From IMG/VR virus record IMGVR_UViG_3300020472_000012, positions 1-64,000 of that record: 64,000 nucleotides of DNA; one strand, given 5' to 3'. Within the stretch, counting starts at the first letter, position 1; each line of letters opens with the position of its first letter. Below are positions 18,801 through 25,999 of the stretch, in pieces. This DNA is from a virus. A program made the translations under genes and the position numbers. A model generated the notes under the pieces. The model ran no database searches. It had not been told where the DNA came from and was given only the letters and a program-made list of their open reading frames with translations.

Positions 18801-19760
18801 ACAGACGACATTGGTGAAGGTTCAAGTAACCTCTATCATACAAGTGAAAGAGTACAAGATGTTGCTGGTGCTCAATTAGCAACTAATGGTTCACATACTG
18901 GTGTTTCAGTTGCATATGACGATGCTGGAGATGGTGCAATTGATATAACAGTTGCAAACTCAGACTTTGCATTGACTGGTGATGTAACTGGTACTGTAAC
19001 ACAGACTGCAAAAGGTAATGTATCAATTGCAACTACGATTGCAGCTGACTCAGTTGCATTAGGAACTGATACTACTGGTAATTATGTTGCTGGAGTAAGT
19101 GGTGGAACTGGTGTTTCAGTTAGTGGTTCTGGTTCAGAGAATGCAACTGCAACAGTTTCAATTGGACAAGCAGTAGCAACAACTAGTGATGTAACCTTTG
19201 CAGATATAGCTGCAACTGGTGATGTAACAATTACTGGTGACTTAACAATAAATGGTACAACAACTACTGCATCATCTACTAACACTGTAATTGCAGATAG
19301 ATTAATAGAATTAGGAAATGGAACTACTGGAACTCCAGCCAATGATATGGGTATTGTTCTTGAAAGAGGTTCATCCGATAATGTGTTTATTGGTTGGGAC
19401 GAAAGTGCAGATGTAGTTACAGTAGGAACTGGTTCATTTACAGGTGCATCAACTGGTGACTTAACAATAACAGCAGCTGCTTTAACAGCTGGAGAGTTCA
19501 CTGGTACTGGTGGTACATTTGGTAATGTTCAAGTAGGTGTAACAGGAGATGGAGAGATTGATACAAGTTCTGGTAACTTAACAATCGATTCTGCTGGTGG
19601 TACAACTACAATAGATGATACTGTATCAATAAGTGGAGCTGCAACAACAGACTATACAACAATTGGAAGTAGTGCAAAATCATTCAGAAATGTGTTCATT
19701 CACGACTCTGCACCGAGTGGTTCAGATGGTGCTGTGGGTGACATCTGGGTAACCTACTAA
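15810..19760 (+). CDS. Large tail fibre with cupredoxin-like insert and repeats
   Basis: A 1316-residue fibre. Residues about 65-185 form a distinct module (YRFDLSDSSNANHPLRFS ... YYYCSAHSGMGG) with H110, C164, H167 and M170 placed like the copper ligands of cupredoxins. Then come five copies of SHTG(I/L/V)...YDDAGDGAID and three blocks of the type LPxDVTIxNDLTVTGDLTVSG (near residues 350, 865 and 1140). The C-terminus SFRNVFIHDSAPSGSDGAVG...IWVTY is a frequent ending of marine phage fibres. Beta-structured shaft predicted. The repeats are strongly conserved at DNA level, so recombination between them is likely. Confidence 0.8.
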   Translation: MPTKARYLADLLNASGELDSTGAVESIQDNISTLFSAGTHTGISFTYDDSNATFSAAVNQDAVAAGFYHKIAVTVSSSKYYLDGTQQATAILSPSVLYRFDLSDSSNANHPLRFSTTSDGTHNSGAEISAGYTTYSKQGTPGSSGAYTEVCFEQDQTNPLYYYCSAHSGMGGTALLGIMPNSDFLTEGSTNLYYTDEKVQDVVGAQIATNGSHTGLTATYDDAGDGAIDIALSSEYVQDLVGAMVSSNTESGISVTYEDGDGTLDFNVNDPTITLAGDVTGSATMTDLGNVSITTTIAADSIALGTDTTGNYVQTITGTTNEIEISGSGSESADVTIGLPNDVTIGNDLTVTGDLTVSGTTTTVSSSTVAIADVNMKVAKDNAANAVDFGIYGAYNDGSGKFAGLNWDASESDKFRLFHGTATEPTTVVNTGASGWTKGTLIADLEGNASTATALETSRTLALAGDVTGSASFDGSGNATITATISADSVALGTDTTGNYVADVAGGTGITVTHSAGEASTPSVAADLATTSAVGVASFNSTDFTVTSGNVELVDEAIQDVAGAQLATNGSHTGITATYDDAGDGAIDLALITENVEDITGAQLATNGSHTGITATYDDAGDGAIDLALVTENVQDIAGAQLATNGSHTGISFTYDDAGDGAIDAVVSGAAATIISDFGEAVADTVGAMFSGNTETNITATYVDDDNTIDLAVSGNMSSIVSDYQEAIEDVVGAMVGSNTESGIAVTYDDTNGKLDFDVSDPTITLAGDLGGSATITNLGNATLTATIQAGSVENSMLAGSIANSNLANSTITVSDGSNTTATALGGTITFAGTSNEVDVAESSGTITYGLPSDVTISNDLTVSGDLTVTGSTTQTGAVVTDNNFTGLTNANSGNSTDFGFYGKYVESSTTKYAGLFYDASTDNTFRLFRDTETVPSTTVNTSASGYGVATLVANITGDVSGSSGSTTGNAATATALASARTISGVSFDGTANITLDTDDIGEGSSNLYHTSERVQDVAGAQLATNGSHTGVSVAYDDAGDGAIDITVANSDFALTGDVTGTVTQTAKGNVSIATTIAADSVALGTDTTGNYVAGVSGGTGVSVSGSGSENATATVSIGQAVATTSDVTFADIAATGDVTITGDLTINGTTTTASSTNTVIADRLIELGNGTTGTPANDMGIVLERGSSDNVFIGWDESADVVTVGTGSFTGASTGDLTITAAALTAGEFTGTGGTFGNVQVGVTGDGEIDTSSGNLTIDSAGGTTTIDDTVSISGAATTDYTTIGSSAKSFRNVFIHDSAPSGSDGAVGDIWVTY

Positions 19761-19763
19761 ATA
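19756..19763 (+). promoter_or_regulatory. Late promoter-like box ACTAAATA
   Basis: A (C)TAAATAC variant of the late box, overlapping the stop of the 1316-residue fibre gene and 35 nt before the repeat-protein start. The same variant precedes gp13 and gp18, which makes it more credible. Confidence 0.4.
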
Positions 19764-19798
19764 CAGTAGTAGATAATGAATAGGAGTGAAGTCAGATA

Positions 19799-21373
19799 AT
19801 GGCATCAAAGATAAAGACAGGCCCAACAACTTGGACAGATACCTATGGTATGAGGGTAAAGACGCCTGGTGGGTGGAATAAGGTAGTTGATGTTAAGAGG
19901 AAAACTCCTACTGGGTGGCAGTTTGTTACTGGTACAATACAGGTAACTCAACCTTATCAACAGACTTATCAACAACCATATCAGCAACCCTTTCAACAAC
20001 CTTATCAACAACCATATCAGCAACAGAATAGTAGACCTTCTACTTATGAAGTAACTATACCTCGACCTGCTAACTACGAACAGACTATACCTAGACCGAA
20101 TCAATACGAACAAACGATTCCTAGACCTGCTAACTACGAACAGACTATACCTAGACCTTCTAGTTATGAACAAACTATACCTAGACCTTCTAGTTATGAA
20201 CAAACTATACCTAGACCAAATAGTTACGAACAGACAATACCAAGACCTACTACCTATCAGACACAAGGTACTAGGCCTGCATTCTATCAGTCTCAAGGTA
20301 CTAGACCTGCTTCATATGAGCAGACGATACCAAGACCTGCTTCATATGAACAGACGATACCAAGACCTGCTAACTACGAACAAACAATTCCTAGACCAGC
20401 TTTTTATCAGACACAGGGTACACACTTTTATCAAACCCAACATTTGCATCACTTCTATCAGACACAAGGGTCTCACTTTTATCAGACACAGGGTACATCA
20501 TTTCACCAGCACCAAAATGCTGGGTTCCACCAAATACAGAACTCTAGACCAACTACTTATCAGATACAAAATGCAAGACCTACTTTCTATCAAACTCAGA
20601 TAGCTGGATTCTTCCAGCCTGGGCCAGGTTTTAAAAATGGTGGTGGTACATGGTATCCACCTTCACAGCATCAGAATGCAAGACCTACTTTCTATCAAAC
20701 ACAAGGTAGTAGACCAGCATTCTACCAGACACAAGGTACACACTTTTATCAGACACAGCATTTACATCACTTCTATCAGATTCAGAATCAAGGATTCCAT
20801 CAGATACAGAATGCATCATTTCACCAACACCAGAATGCTGGATTCCATCAAGTGCAAAATTCTAGACCTACTTCTTATGAGGTTACTATTCCAAGACCTA
20901 CTTCTTATGAGGTAACAATATCTAGGCCTACAAGTTATGAGGTAACTATACCAAGACCGACTACTTATCAGATACAAAATGCAAGACCTACAACTTATCA
21001 GATACAAAACTCTAGGCCATCTTCATACGAGGTTACAATATCTAGACCTACTTCTTATGAAGTGACTATACCTAGACCTACTTCTTATGAAGTAACAATA
21101 CCTAGACCAACAAGTTATGAGGTAACAATACCTAGACCAACAAGTTATGAGGTAACAATACCGAGACCTACATCATATGAGGTTACTATTCCAAGACCTA
21201 CTTCATATGAACAGACGATAAGTAGACCAACTACTTATCAAGTTACTGCACCTAGACCAGCAACTCGTCCAACAACGAGACCTGCTACTAGACCAAGTAC
21301 AAGACCATCAACAAGACCAGTCTCTACATGGGATGGAGACCTTGCTAAGCCTTGGGATGGTTCATCAGATTAA
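19799..21373 (+). CDS. Tyr/Pro/Gln-rich decapeptide-repeat tail protein
   Basis: A 524-residue protein in three parts. Residues 1-50 are a small Trp/Gly-rich domain (TPGGWNKVVDVKRKTPTGWQ). Residues 51-78 are Gln/Pro-rich (YQQPYQQPFQQP). From residue 79 to about 485 the sequence is nearly all ten-residue repeats: RPxxYEQTIP, RPxxYEVTIP, RPxxYQIQNA and RPxFYQTQGT, with an inner His/Phe form (HFYQTQ, GFHQIQN). A TRPxTRPxT tail and STWDGDLAKPWDGSSD end it. The alternating pattern suggests strands or an extended PPII-like rod. It sits at the end of the fibre block with a ribosome site AGGAGTGAAG. Probably an elongated, perhaps adhesive, fibre; no homologous family is named. Confidence 0.7.
   Translation: MASKIKTGPTTWTDTYGMRVKTPGGWNKVVDVKRKTPTGWQFVTGTIQVTQPYQQTYQQPYQQPFQQPYQQPYQQQNSRPSTYEVTIPRPANYEQTIPRPNQYEQTIPRPANYEQTIPRPSSYEQTIPRPSSYEQTIPRPNSYEQTIPRPTTYQTQGTRPAFYQSQGTRPASYEQTIPRPASYEQTIPRPANYEQTIPRPAFYQTQGTHFYQTQHLHHFYQTQGSHFYQTQGTSFHQHQNAGFHQIQNSRPTTYQIQNARPTFYQTQIAGFFQPGPGFKNGGGTWYPPSQHQNARPTFYQTQGSRPAFYQTQGTHFYQTQHLHHFYQIQNQGFHQIQNASFHQHQNAGFHQVQNSRPTSYEVTIPRPTSYEVTISRPTSYEVTIPRPTTYQIQNARPTTYQIQNSRPSSYEVTISRPTSYEVTIPRPTSYEVTIPRPTSYEVTIPRPTSYEVTIPRPTSYEVTIPRPTSYEQTISRPTTYQVTAPRPATRPTTRPATRPSTRPSTRPVSTWDGDLAKPWDGSSD
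20033..21253 (+). repeat. Tandem 30-bp coding repeats (decapeptide array)
   Basis: About 40 in-frame units of roughly 30 bp, each centred on a core such as CCTAGACCTxCTxxTTATGA. Neighbouring units near 21050-21190 are almost identical at DNA level, while synonymous changes elsewhere show older divergence. Frame is never lost, so selection acts on the protein. Not spacer-repeat DNA: there are no unique spacers between the repeats. Confidence 0.85.
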
Positions 21374-21381
21374 TGATTTGA

Positions 21382-21401
21382 AAGGGTAACTATATACCCT
21401 T
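21382..21401 (+). terminator. Hairpin after repeat-protein gene (AAGGGTA/TACCCTT)
   Basis: A seven-bp perfect stem with a six-base loop, beginning 8 nt after the stop codon. No long T-run follows, only TATAAACTTTATATT, so it is at best a weak terminator or 3'-end stabiliser. Confidence 0.4.
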
Positions 21402-21426
21402 ATAAACTTTATATTATGGAGAAATT

Positions 21427-22062
21427 ATGTTATTAGTATATGACGACAACAATACTCTTCACCTAAGAAATGAAAGAGGACTACGATGGAGTTATGAGAG
21501 AACAGACCGACCAGAGTTGGGGTTCGATTTTGACTACCTATTCTATAACCCACCAGAAGATGAATTCTATGAACTCAATGGTGAGGCACAACCCTTAAGT
21601 CAAGAACAACTTGACCAAGTAAAAGAGTATATCTCTTTATCAGAACCGCCTGATGTAATCACCTTACAAGACCAACATATAGGTGATTTAAAAGACCATA
21701 TCAATCAACAACTAGATGGAATCCTAGATGATTTAGGATATCATGGTTGGGTTGAAGTAATGTTAGTTGGTAGAGAGGGTTCACAAGACCCATATCGTGC
21801 AGAATCAAGACGAGTTCTTGAGTTTAGAGACTGGATATTTCAGACTTTTTATAGACTTGAAGAAGAAATTCGTTTAACTGTAGATGCAGATTTACTATCT
21901 TTGGATGCTTATATCCAGAAATTACCAACTATTCCAAGAGCAGAATGGTTCTCTAGAGGGGATAGACCTATTGCAGAAAGACTTAAACTTCTTGCAGATA
22001 GTGACACTTTAGATGTAAATGAAGGTGAGTCAGCACTAGGGGAAGATAAGAGAGCAGTCTAA
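21427..22062 (+). CDS. Tail-fibre-associated protein, possibly DUF4376-like assembly factor
   Basis: A 211-residue acidic, helical protein. The region from about residue 85 to 185 (RRVLEFRDWIFQTFYRLEEE, later SLDAYIQKLPTIP) resembles the DUF4376-type domain seen in phage tail-fibre assembly proteins: an aromatic RDW segment, then a ...LP.IP ending. It follows the repeat protein and its stop overlaps the next start by one base (TAATG). Fibre assembly or chaperone function is inferred. Resemblance is moderate. Confidence 0.5.
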   Translation: MLLVYDDNNTLHLRNERGLRWSYERTDRPELGFDFDYLFYNPPEDEFYELNGEAQPLSQEQLDQVKEYISLSEPPDVITLQDQHIGDLKDHINQQLDGILDDLGYHGWVEVMLVGREGSQDPYRAESRRVLEFRDWIFQTFYRLEEEIRLTVDADLLSLDAYIQKLPTIPRAEWFSRGDRPIAERLKLLADSDTLDVNEGESALGEDKRAV

Positions 22063-22907
22063 TGTCCGATAGAGATTTATTCTCTTGGATAGACGAACCT
22101 CTTAAAATAGTTCACCTAGAGAAATCACAACCATTAAAACAACTTCCACATAAAGAATGTTGGATAATTGATAATTGGTTACCAGATTCCATCTTCCAAT
22201 CTTGGATAGATTGGAGAAGTCAATCAGTCAATTGGGGATTATCTAATAGAGTAATAAGGGATGGAGAGAAACAACACCTATATTGGGGTGAGTCTTTCTA
22301 TACTTCTTTACGAGAAATTAAAGCTTATCATGGTGGAGATAAGTTAAGAATTCAACCTTTATCAAAAAGAAGATGGAGTAATGTCTCTCCAGATTGGAGA
22401 AAAACAGTCATTAATACTAATGAATCTGGATATTGTCATCCACTTGTTGATAATATTATATGGAGATTGCAACAAGAATTTAGATTTGACTGGGTTAGAT
22501 TTCAATATTGTGGAATGAATGGACAGATAACTGGACAGGATGGAACACTTCATGAGGACACTCATAAGGGTGAGGATGGTATTAATAACCTAACATTTCT
22601 CTTTTATGACCAACCTTACTGGGAAGATGACTGGGGTGGTGATTTAATCTTCTATGATAGTAGGTGTCATGATGAACAATTTGGTAAAGGTATATTAGAA
22701 AACGAAGAAGAATATGAGATTGGTCGTGTTCAATATAAACCTAATAGACTAGTTGTGGTTAATGGAATGATTACACACAGACATCCAGGCCCAACTGCAC
22801 CATATGAGAAACCACATTTTCCTTTTAGAACTTCTTTAGTTTGTCGTGGGGATGAAATAAAGTTGTGGGACAAAGGAGTATATAAACATAAAGAATATGA
22901 ATACTAA
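22062..22907 (+). CDS. 2OG-Fe(II) oxygenase, prolyl-hydroxylase-like
   Basis: A 281-residue enzyme of the 2-oxoglutarate/Fe(II) dioxygenase fold. The metal triad is readable: H164-x-D166 in LHEDTHKG and distal H239 or H241 in ITHRHPGP; R256 in FRTSLV is the likely 2OG-binding arginine. A WGGDLIFYD strand and PNRLVVVNG lie between them as in P4H-type proteins. The gene is coupled to the tail gene upstream and overlaps the next gene by 11 nt. Its place just after the proline-rich repeat protein makes virion protein hydroxylation an attractive but unproven role. Confidence 0.8.
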   Translation: MSDRDLFSWIDEPLKIVHLEKSQPLKQLPHKECWIIDNWLPDSIFQSWIDWRSQSVNWGLSNRVIRDGEKQHLYWGESFYTSLREIKAYHGGDKLRIQPLSKRRWSNVSPDWRKTVINTNESGYCHPLVDNIIWRLQQEFRFDWVRFQYCGMNGQITGQDGTLHEDTHKGEDGINNLTFLFYDQPYWEDDWGGDLIFYDSRCHDEQFGKGILENEEEYEIGRVQYKPNRLVVVNGMITHRHPGPTAPYEKPHFPFRTSLVCRGDEIKLWDKGVYKHKEYEY

Positions 22908-23685
22908 AATAATTTTAATAATGGGATTGCCAGGCTCTGGTAAAACCACTCTTGCAAAACATCTATTAGACTACATTGATGCAGAACATTATGAAGCAGA
23001 TGTTATTAGACAGATAGAAAACGACTGGGACTTCTCCGAAGAAGGGAGAATGAGACAAGTATATCGAATGAGAGAACTTGCACAAACAACTAAAAGACCA
23101 TATGCAATATGTGATTTTGTTTGTCCTTTAGTAGAAGGTAGAGAAATTTTACAACCAGATATAGTTATCTGGATGAATACTATTGAGAAAGGAAGGTTTG
23201 AAGACACCAATCAAGTGTTTGTAGAACCAGAAAAAGTCGATTATCTGGTTACAGATTACAATGCAGAACTACATTCAGAGGTCATTTCTAGAACAATTCT
23301 AGAAACTTCTGCAATTTCTTTTGACCCTAAACTACCAACTACACAGATGTTGGGCAGATATCAACCATTTCATGATGGTCATCTTGCATTATTTGAGAGG
23401 TGTCATGAACAAACTGGTCAAGTAGTTATCATGGTAAGGGATATGCCAGCAGATATAAAGAACCCTTTTGACTTTAAAACCATTAAACAAAACATTAAAT
23501 TATATCTTCTAGGGGAAGGATACGAAGAAAATCATGATTATGTTATCATCAAAGTACCTAATATTGTAGATATTAGTTATGGTAGAGATGTAGGATATAG
23601 TATAACCGAACATAAATTTGATAAAGATGTAGAGGAAATTAGTGCAACAGAGATAAGGAGACAGATTGGCATCAAGGAAAATTAG
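22897..23685 (+). CDS. Fused APS-kinase-like and HxGH nucleotidyltransferase
   Basis: A 262-residue two-domain protein. Residues 1-135 look like an adenylylsulfate kinase: Walker A GLPGSGKTT (10-18), EADVIRQIENDWDFSEEGR and AICDFVCPLVEGRE match the APS-kinase order of motifs. Residues 148-260 are a cytidylyltransferase-fold domain, with GRYQPFHDGH (H159/H162) and the C-terminal ISATEIR (248-254) typical of NadM/NadR-like adenylyltransferases. PAPS synthetases have a similar kinase plus nucleotidyltransferase layout, but the second domain here looks closer to NMN adenylyltransferases. Substrates cannot be fixed from sequence. It overlaps both neighbours and is followed by a DUF2061 gene. Confidence 0.75.
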   Translation: MNTKIILIMGLPGSGKTTLAKHLLDYIDAEHYEADVIRQIENDWDFSEEGRMRQVYRMRELAQTTKRPYAICDFVCPLVEGREILQPDIVIWMNTIEKGRFEDTNQVFVEPEKVDYLVTDYNAELHSEVISRTILETSAISFDPKLPTTQMLGRYQPFHDGHLALFERCHEQTGQVVIMVRDMPADIKNPFDFKTIKQNIKLYLLGEGYEENHDYVIIKVPNIVDISYGRDVGYSITEHKFDKDVEEISATEIRRQIGIKEN

Positions 23686-23911
23686 TCTTATAAAGAGTGT
23701 CAGTTATAGAGTTTTAGCAATTTCTATCACTGGTCTTACTGGTTACTTCGTAACTGGGAGTCTAATTTTTGCAGCCACGATAGTCTACATAGATACTTTA
23801 TTGAAGATAGTATTCTATTATTGGCATGAAAGAGTATGGGAAAGAATACAAAAGAAGATGAAAAAGAATAAAGATTGGAGAATTGGAACAGTATGGGAAA
23901 AGAGGAAGTAG
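23666..23911 (+). CDS. DUF2061 membrane protein
   Basis: An 81-residue protein with the DUF2061 pattern: KSVSYRVLAISITGL, a glycine-bearing helix (GYFVTGSLIFAATIVYIDTL) and the conserved KIVFYYWHERVWERI ending. Two membrane helices are predicted with a basic C-terminal tail. TTG start inside the previous gene (20-nt overlap). DUF2061 genes often lie beside APS-kinase genes, which fits the neighbour. Biochemical role unknown. Confidence 0.8.
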   Translation: MASRKISLIKSVSYRVLAISITGLTGYFVTGSLIFAATIVYIDTLLKIVFYYWHERVWERIQKKMKKNKDWRIGTVWEKRK

Positions 23912-24936
23912 GTAAATGTCCTATAGACCACTCTAAACCAAAGAAGTCTATAAGAGCATCTGGAACATTTGATAGGAGTGAGACTCATACTATCAAGTTT
24001 ACTACGCCTTGGGATGATGCATTTGATGTATTCCAACCAGTTCCGATGTCCGAAGCACAACCAGATTGGTGGAATAAACTATCAATATATGTCCATGATG
24101 ACAAGTTTACTAAACAACAAACTGGTAAAGGATGTCCATCTATGCATGATATTATGAATACTGGGTACATTATTAGAACCCACAAGACTATATTAGTTGT
24201 TCAAATACCAGATTGTGAAGACAAAGAAGAACCATATAGTGACCCAGAGTTTCAATGTACTTGGTGTGATGAGACATGTGACCCAGAATCAGAAGTAGGA
24301 AAGAGACATAGAAGGTTACACAACCACGACCAAGGCGGTACTGCATATGTAATTAAAGATGAATATGTAGAAGATATGACTCAATATATGAGAGAATGTA
24401 TCGAAAATGATGTAGGTAGAAGAGATATGTATTTCGATTTACTCAATGAAGAACATCAATCAAACAAATGGATTGACTGGAGATATGAAATAACAGGTGG
24501 TCACAATGGCGGTCAACTGTTAGGTTCAGATTTTGACCATAGGTTGTCTATAAAATTCAGACAGCCTTGGACAATTTCTACTCCAGAAGGTACATCGTGT
24601 TATTGGTTAGACCCATTTCTAAAGATGAATGACAACTGGACAGCAATGCAAGGTGTCATTGATACTGATGGGTTTAACCAAATTGATACGAATTGTATAA
24701 CAATTATACATCCATTAACTAATGAAAACTTTATTATACCGAAAGGAACACCAATTGTCCAGATAGTTCCCTTTGTTAGAACTAAGTGGAAACACGAATT
24801 GGAATTAAATATGGACATAAAACAAGACTTCATGCATACACCAGAGATGAAAGAGTTGGGAGAAAAGGGTGAGAGTGGTGATGGTAAAAAGAATGTTTAC
24901 AGAAAAAACTTCTGGGAAGTAAAGGAGTTTAAGTAA
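23893..24936 (+). CDS. Hypothetical protein, DUF6065-like
   Basis: A 347-residue protein from the ATG at 23893, with GGAG 12 nt upstream; a TTG 18 nt earlier is also in frame. It overlaps the DUF2061 stop. Beta-rich, with CPSMHDIMNTGYIIRTHKTI, a four-Cys cluster including CTWCDETC (possible metal site), and a late HPLTNENFIIPKGTPIVQIVP segment. That last segment resembles the double-stranded-helix end of DUF6065-type proteins. No catalytic triad visible. It lies in the oxygenase cassette and shares one base with the next gene (TAATG). Confidence 0.5.
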   Translation: MGKEEVGKCPIDHSKPKKSIRASGTFDRSETHTIKFTTPWDDAFDVFQPVPMSEAQPDWWNKLSIYVHDDKFTKQQTGKGCPSMHDIMNTGYIIRTHKTILVVQIPDCEDKEEPYSDPEFQCTWCDETCDPESEVGKRHRRLHNHDQGGTAYVIKDEYVEDMTQYMRECIENDVGRRDMYFDLLNEEHQSNKWIDWRYEITGGHNGGQLLGSDFDHRLSIKFRQPWTISTPEGTSCYWLDPFLKMNDNWTAMQGVIDTDGFNQIDTNCITIIHPLTNENFIIPKGTPIVQIVPFVRTKWKHELELNMDIKQDFMHTPEMKELGEKGESGDGKKNVYRKNFWEVKEFK

Positions 24937-25676
24937 TGTTACATCAATTATTTCCAACTAATGTATTCACTTTTAACATGATAGGGGATGACCCATACTA
25001 TCAGATGTCAGAAAAGAACTGGGATAAGTTAATTAAAGAGTCTTATACCATGAGAAAGAAAGACCCAGTAGGAAGATTTAGGTCAAATGATGAGAGTGGA
25101 TGGCAGTCTAACGATGGTGTAGAGAACAATGCAGTCTTCCAACCCATGCTTAATAGAATGAATAGGTTCTTTGACAAGGAAGTATTTCCTTTCTATGGTG
25201 CAACTGATAACGAATTAAAACTACAACATGGTAATTATTGGGTTAATATAAATGGATTAGGTGGTCATAATCATGCACATACACATCCAGGCTGTTGGTA
25301 TTCTGGAGTAATATACCTACAAGTACCTAAAGGAATGGATAGAGGTGGACTACAAATCATAGACCAGAACATAAAACACATGTCTCAGTTCCCTTTAATG
25401 TCTAACAGAAGTGATATGTGGTGGAGAGTTCAACCAGAAAAAGGATTATTAATATTATTTCCTTCTGGAATATATCATTTCGTAGAACCTAACGATGCAG
25501 ATGGAGATAGAATTTCTATTGCATTTAATAATTCTTTTGTTGATAGACAAGTTATTGCAAACCATTACGATGAACTTCCTTATGGAATGGTTAACACACA
25601 TCCAGAACAAACACCAAAAAGATATGATGATAGTATAGTAGTGCAACCAGATGGCACTTTAGAATTCCCTAAATAG
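24936..25676 (+). CDS. 2OG-Fe(II) oxygenase, TIGR02466 type
   Basis: A 246-residue protein. The segment NYWVNINGLGGHNHAHTHPG, followed by SGVIYLQVP, is the signature of the TIGR02466 putative 2OG-Fe(II) oxygenase family; H111-H117 give the proximal histidines. LLILFPSGIYHFVEPND supplies the distal His, and DRISIAFN the 2OG-binding Arg. Length is close to family norms (about 200-250). It closes the 22-25.7 kb enzyme cassette just before the neck genes. Substrate unknown. Confidence 0.82.
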   Translation: MLHQLFPTNVFTFNMIGDDPYYQMSEKNWDKLIKESYTMRKKDPVGRFRSNDESGWQSNDGVENNAVFQPMLNRMNRFFDKEVFPFYGATDNELKLQHGNYWVNINGLGGHNHAHTHPGCWYSGVIYLQVPKGMDRGGLQIIDQNIKHMSQFPLMSNRSDMWWRVQPEKGLLILFPSGIYHFVEPNDADGDRISIAFNNSFVDRQVIANHYDELPYGMVNTHPEQTPKRYDDSIVVQPDGTLEFPK

Positions 25677-25699
25677 TAAGATAAACACGAGGATTCTCA

Positions 25700-25951
25700 A
25701 TGGACAACGAAATGACACACTTAATCTGGAACTTTGTATTGACTGCCGGAGCAGCGGGAGTTGGTTGGTGGGTCATTAATATGCACAACGAATTGAAACG
25801 AGTAGAGATTTTGTTGAACAGGACTAGGGAAGAAGTAGCGAGAGACTACATTCAGAAAGATGATTTGGAAAGAGCAATGAGACCAATTGTAGAATCCATA
25901 GAGAAAATTGACTCTAAATTAGACGATTTTCTAATCTCAAATCAAAAATAA
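25700..25951 (+). CDS. Small membrane-anchored coiled-coil protein
   Basis: An 83-residue protein with one N-terminal membrane helix (residues 8-27, LIWNFVLTAGAAGVGWWVIN) and a charged helical tail with heptads (ELKRVEILLNR, then IVESIEKIDSKLDDFL). Layout suits a spanin/holin accessory or membrane adaptor, but no family is recognised. An ACGAGGATT ribosome site precedes the ATG. Confidence 0.6.
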   Translation: MDNEMTHLIWNFVLTAGAAGVGWWVINMHNELKRVEILLNRTREEVARDYIQKDDLERAMRPIVESIEKIDSKLDDFLISNQK

Positions 25952-25959
25952 CCTAAATA
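25952..25959 (+). promoter_or_regulatory. Late promoter-like box CCTAAATA
   Basis: Variant late box ending in AAATAC, in the 48-bp gap before gp13 and 41 nt upstream of its ATG. It would start the neck/terminase transcription unit. Confidence 0.4.
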
Positions 25960-25999
25960 CTGTTAGAACAAAATTTTTAATTCTAATGGAAAATAGGTT

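Noticed and set aside
20166-20915. Plus-strand open frames in another phase within the decapeptide gene (and a minus-strand one at 19805-20296)
   Set aside because: Repetitive DNA opens all phases; these are shadows with Leu/Arg-rich nonsense repeats.
20033-21253. Regular 30-bp repeats resembling a CRISPR array
   Set aside because: The repeats are contiguous, without unique spacers, and keep a coding frame for decapeptides; no cas genes nearby.
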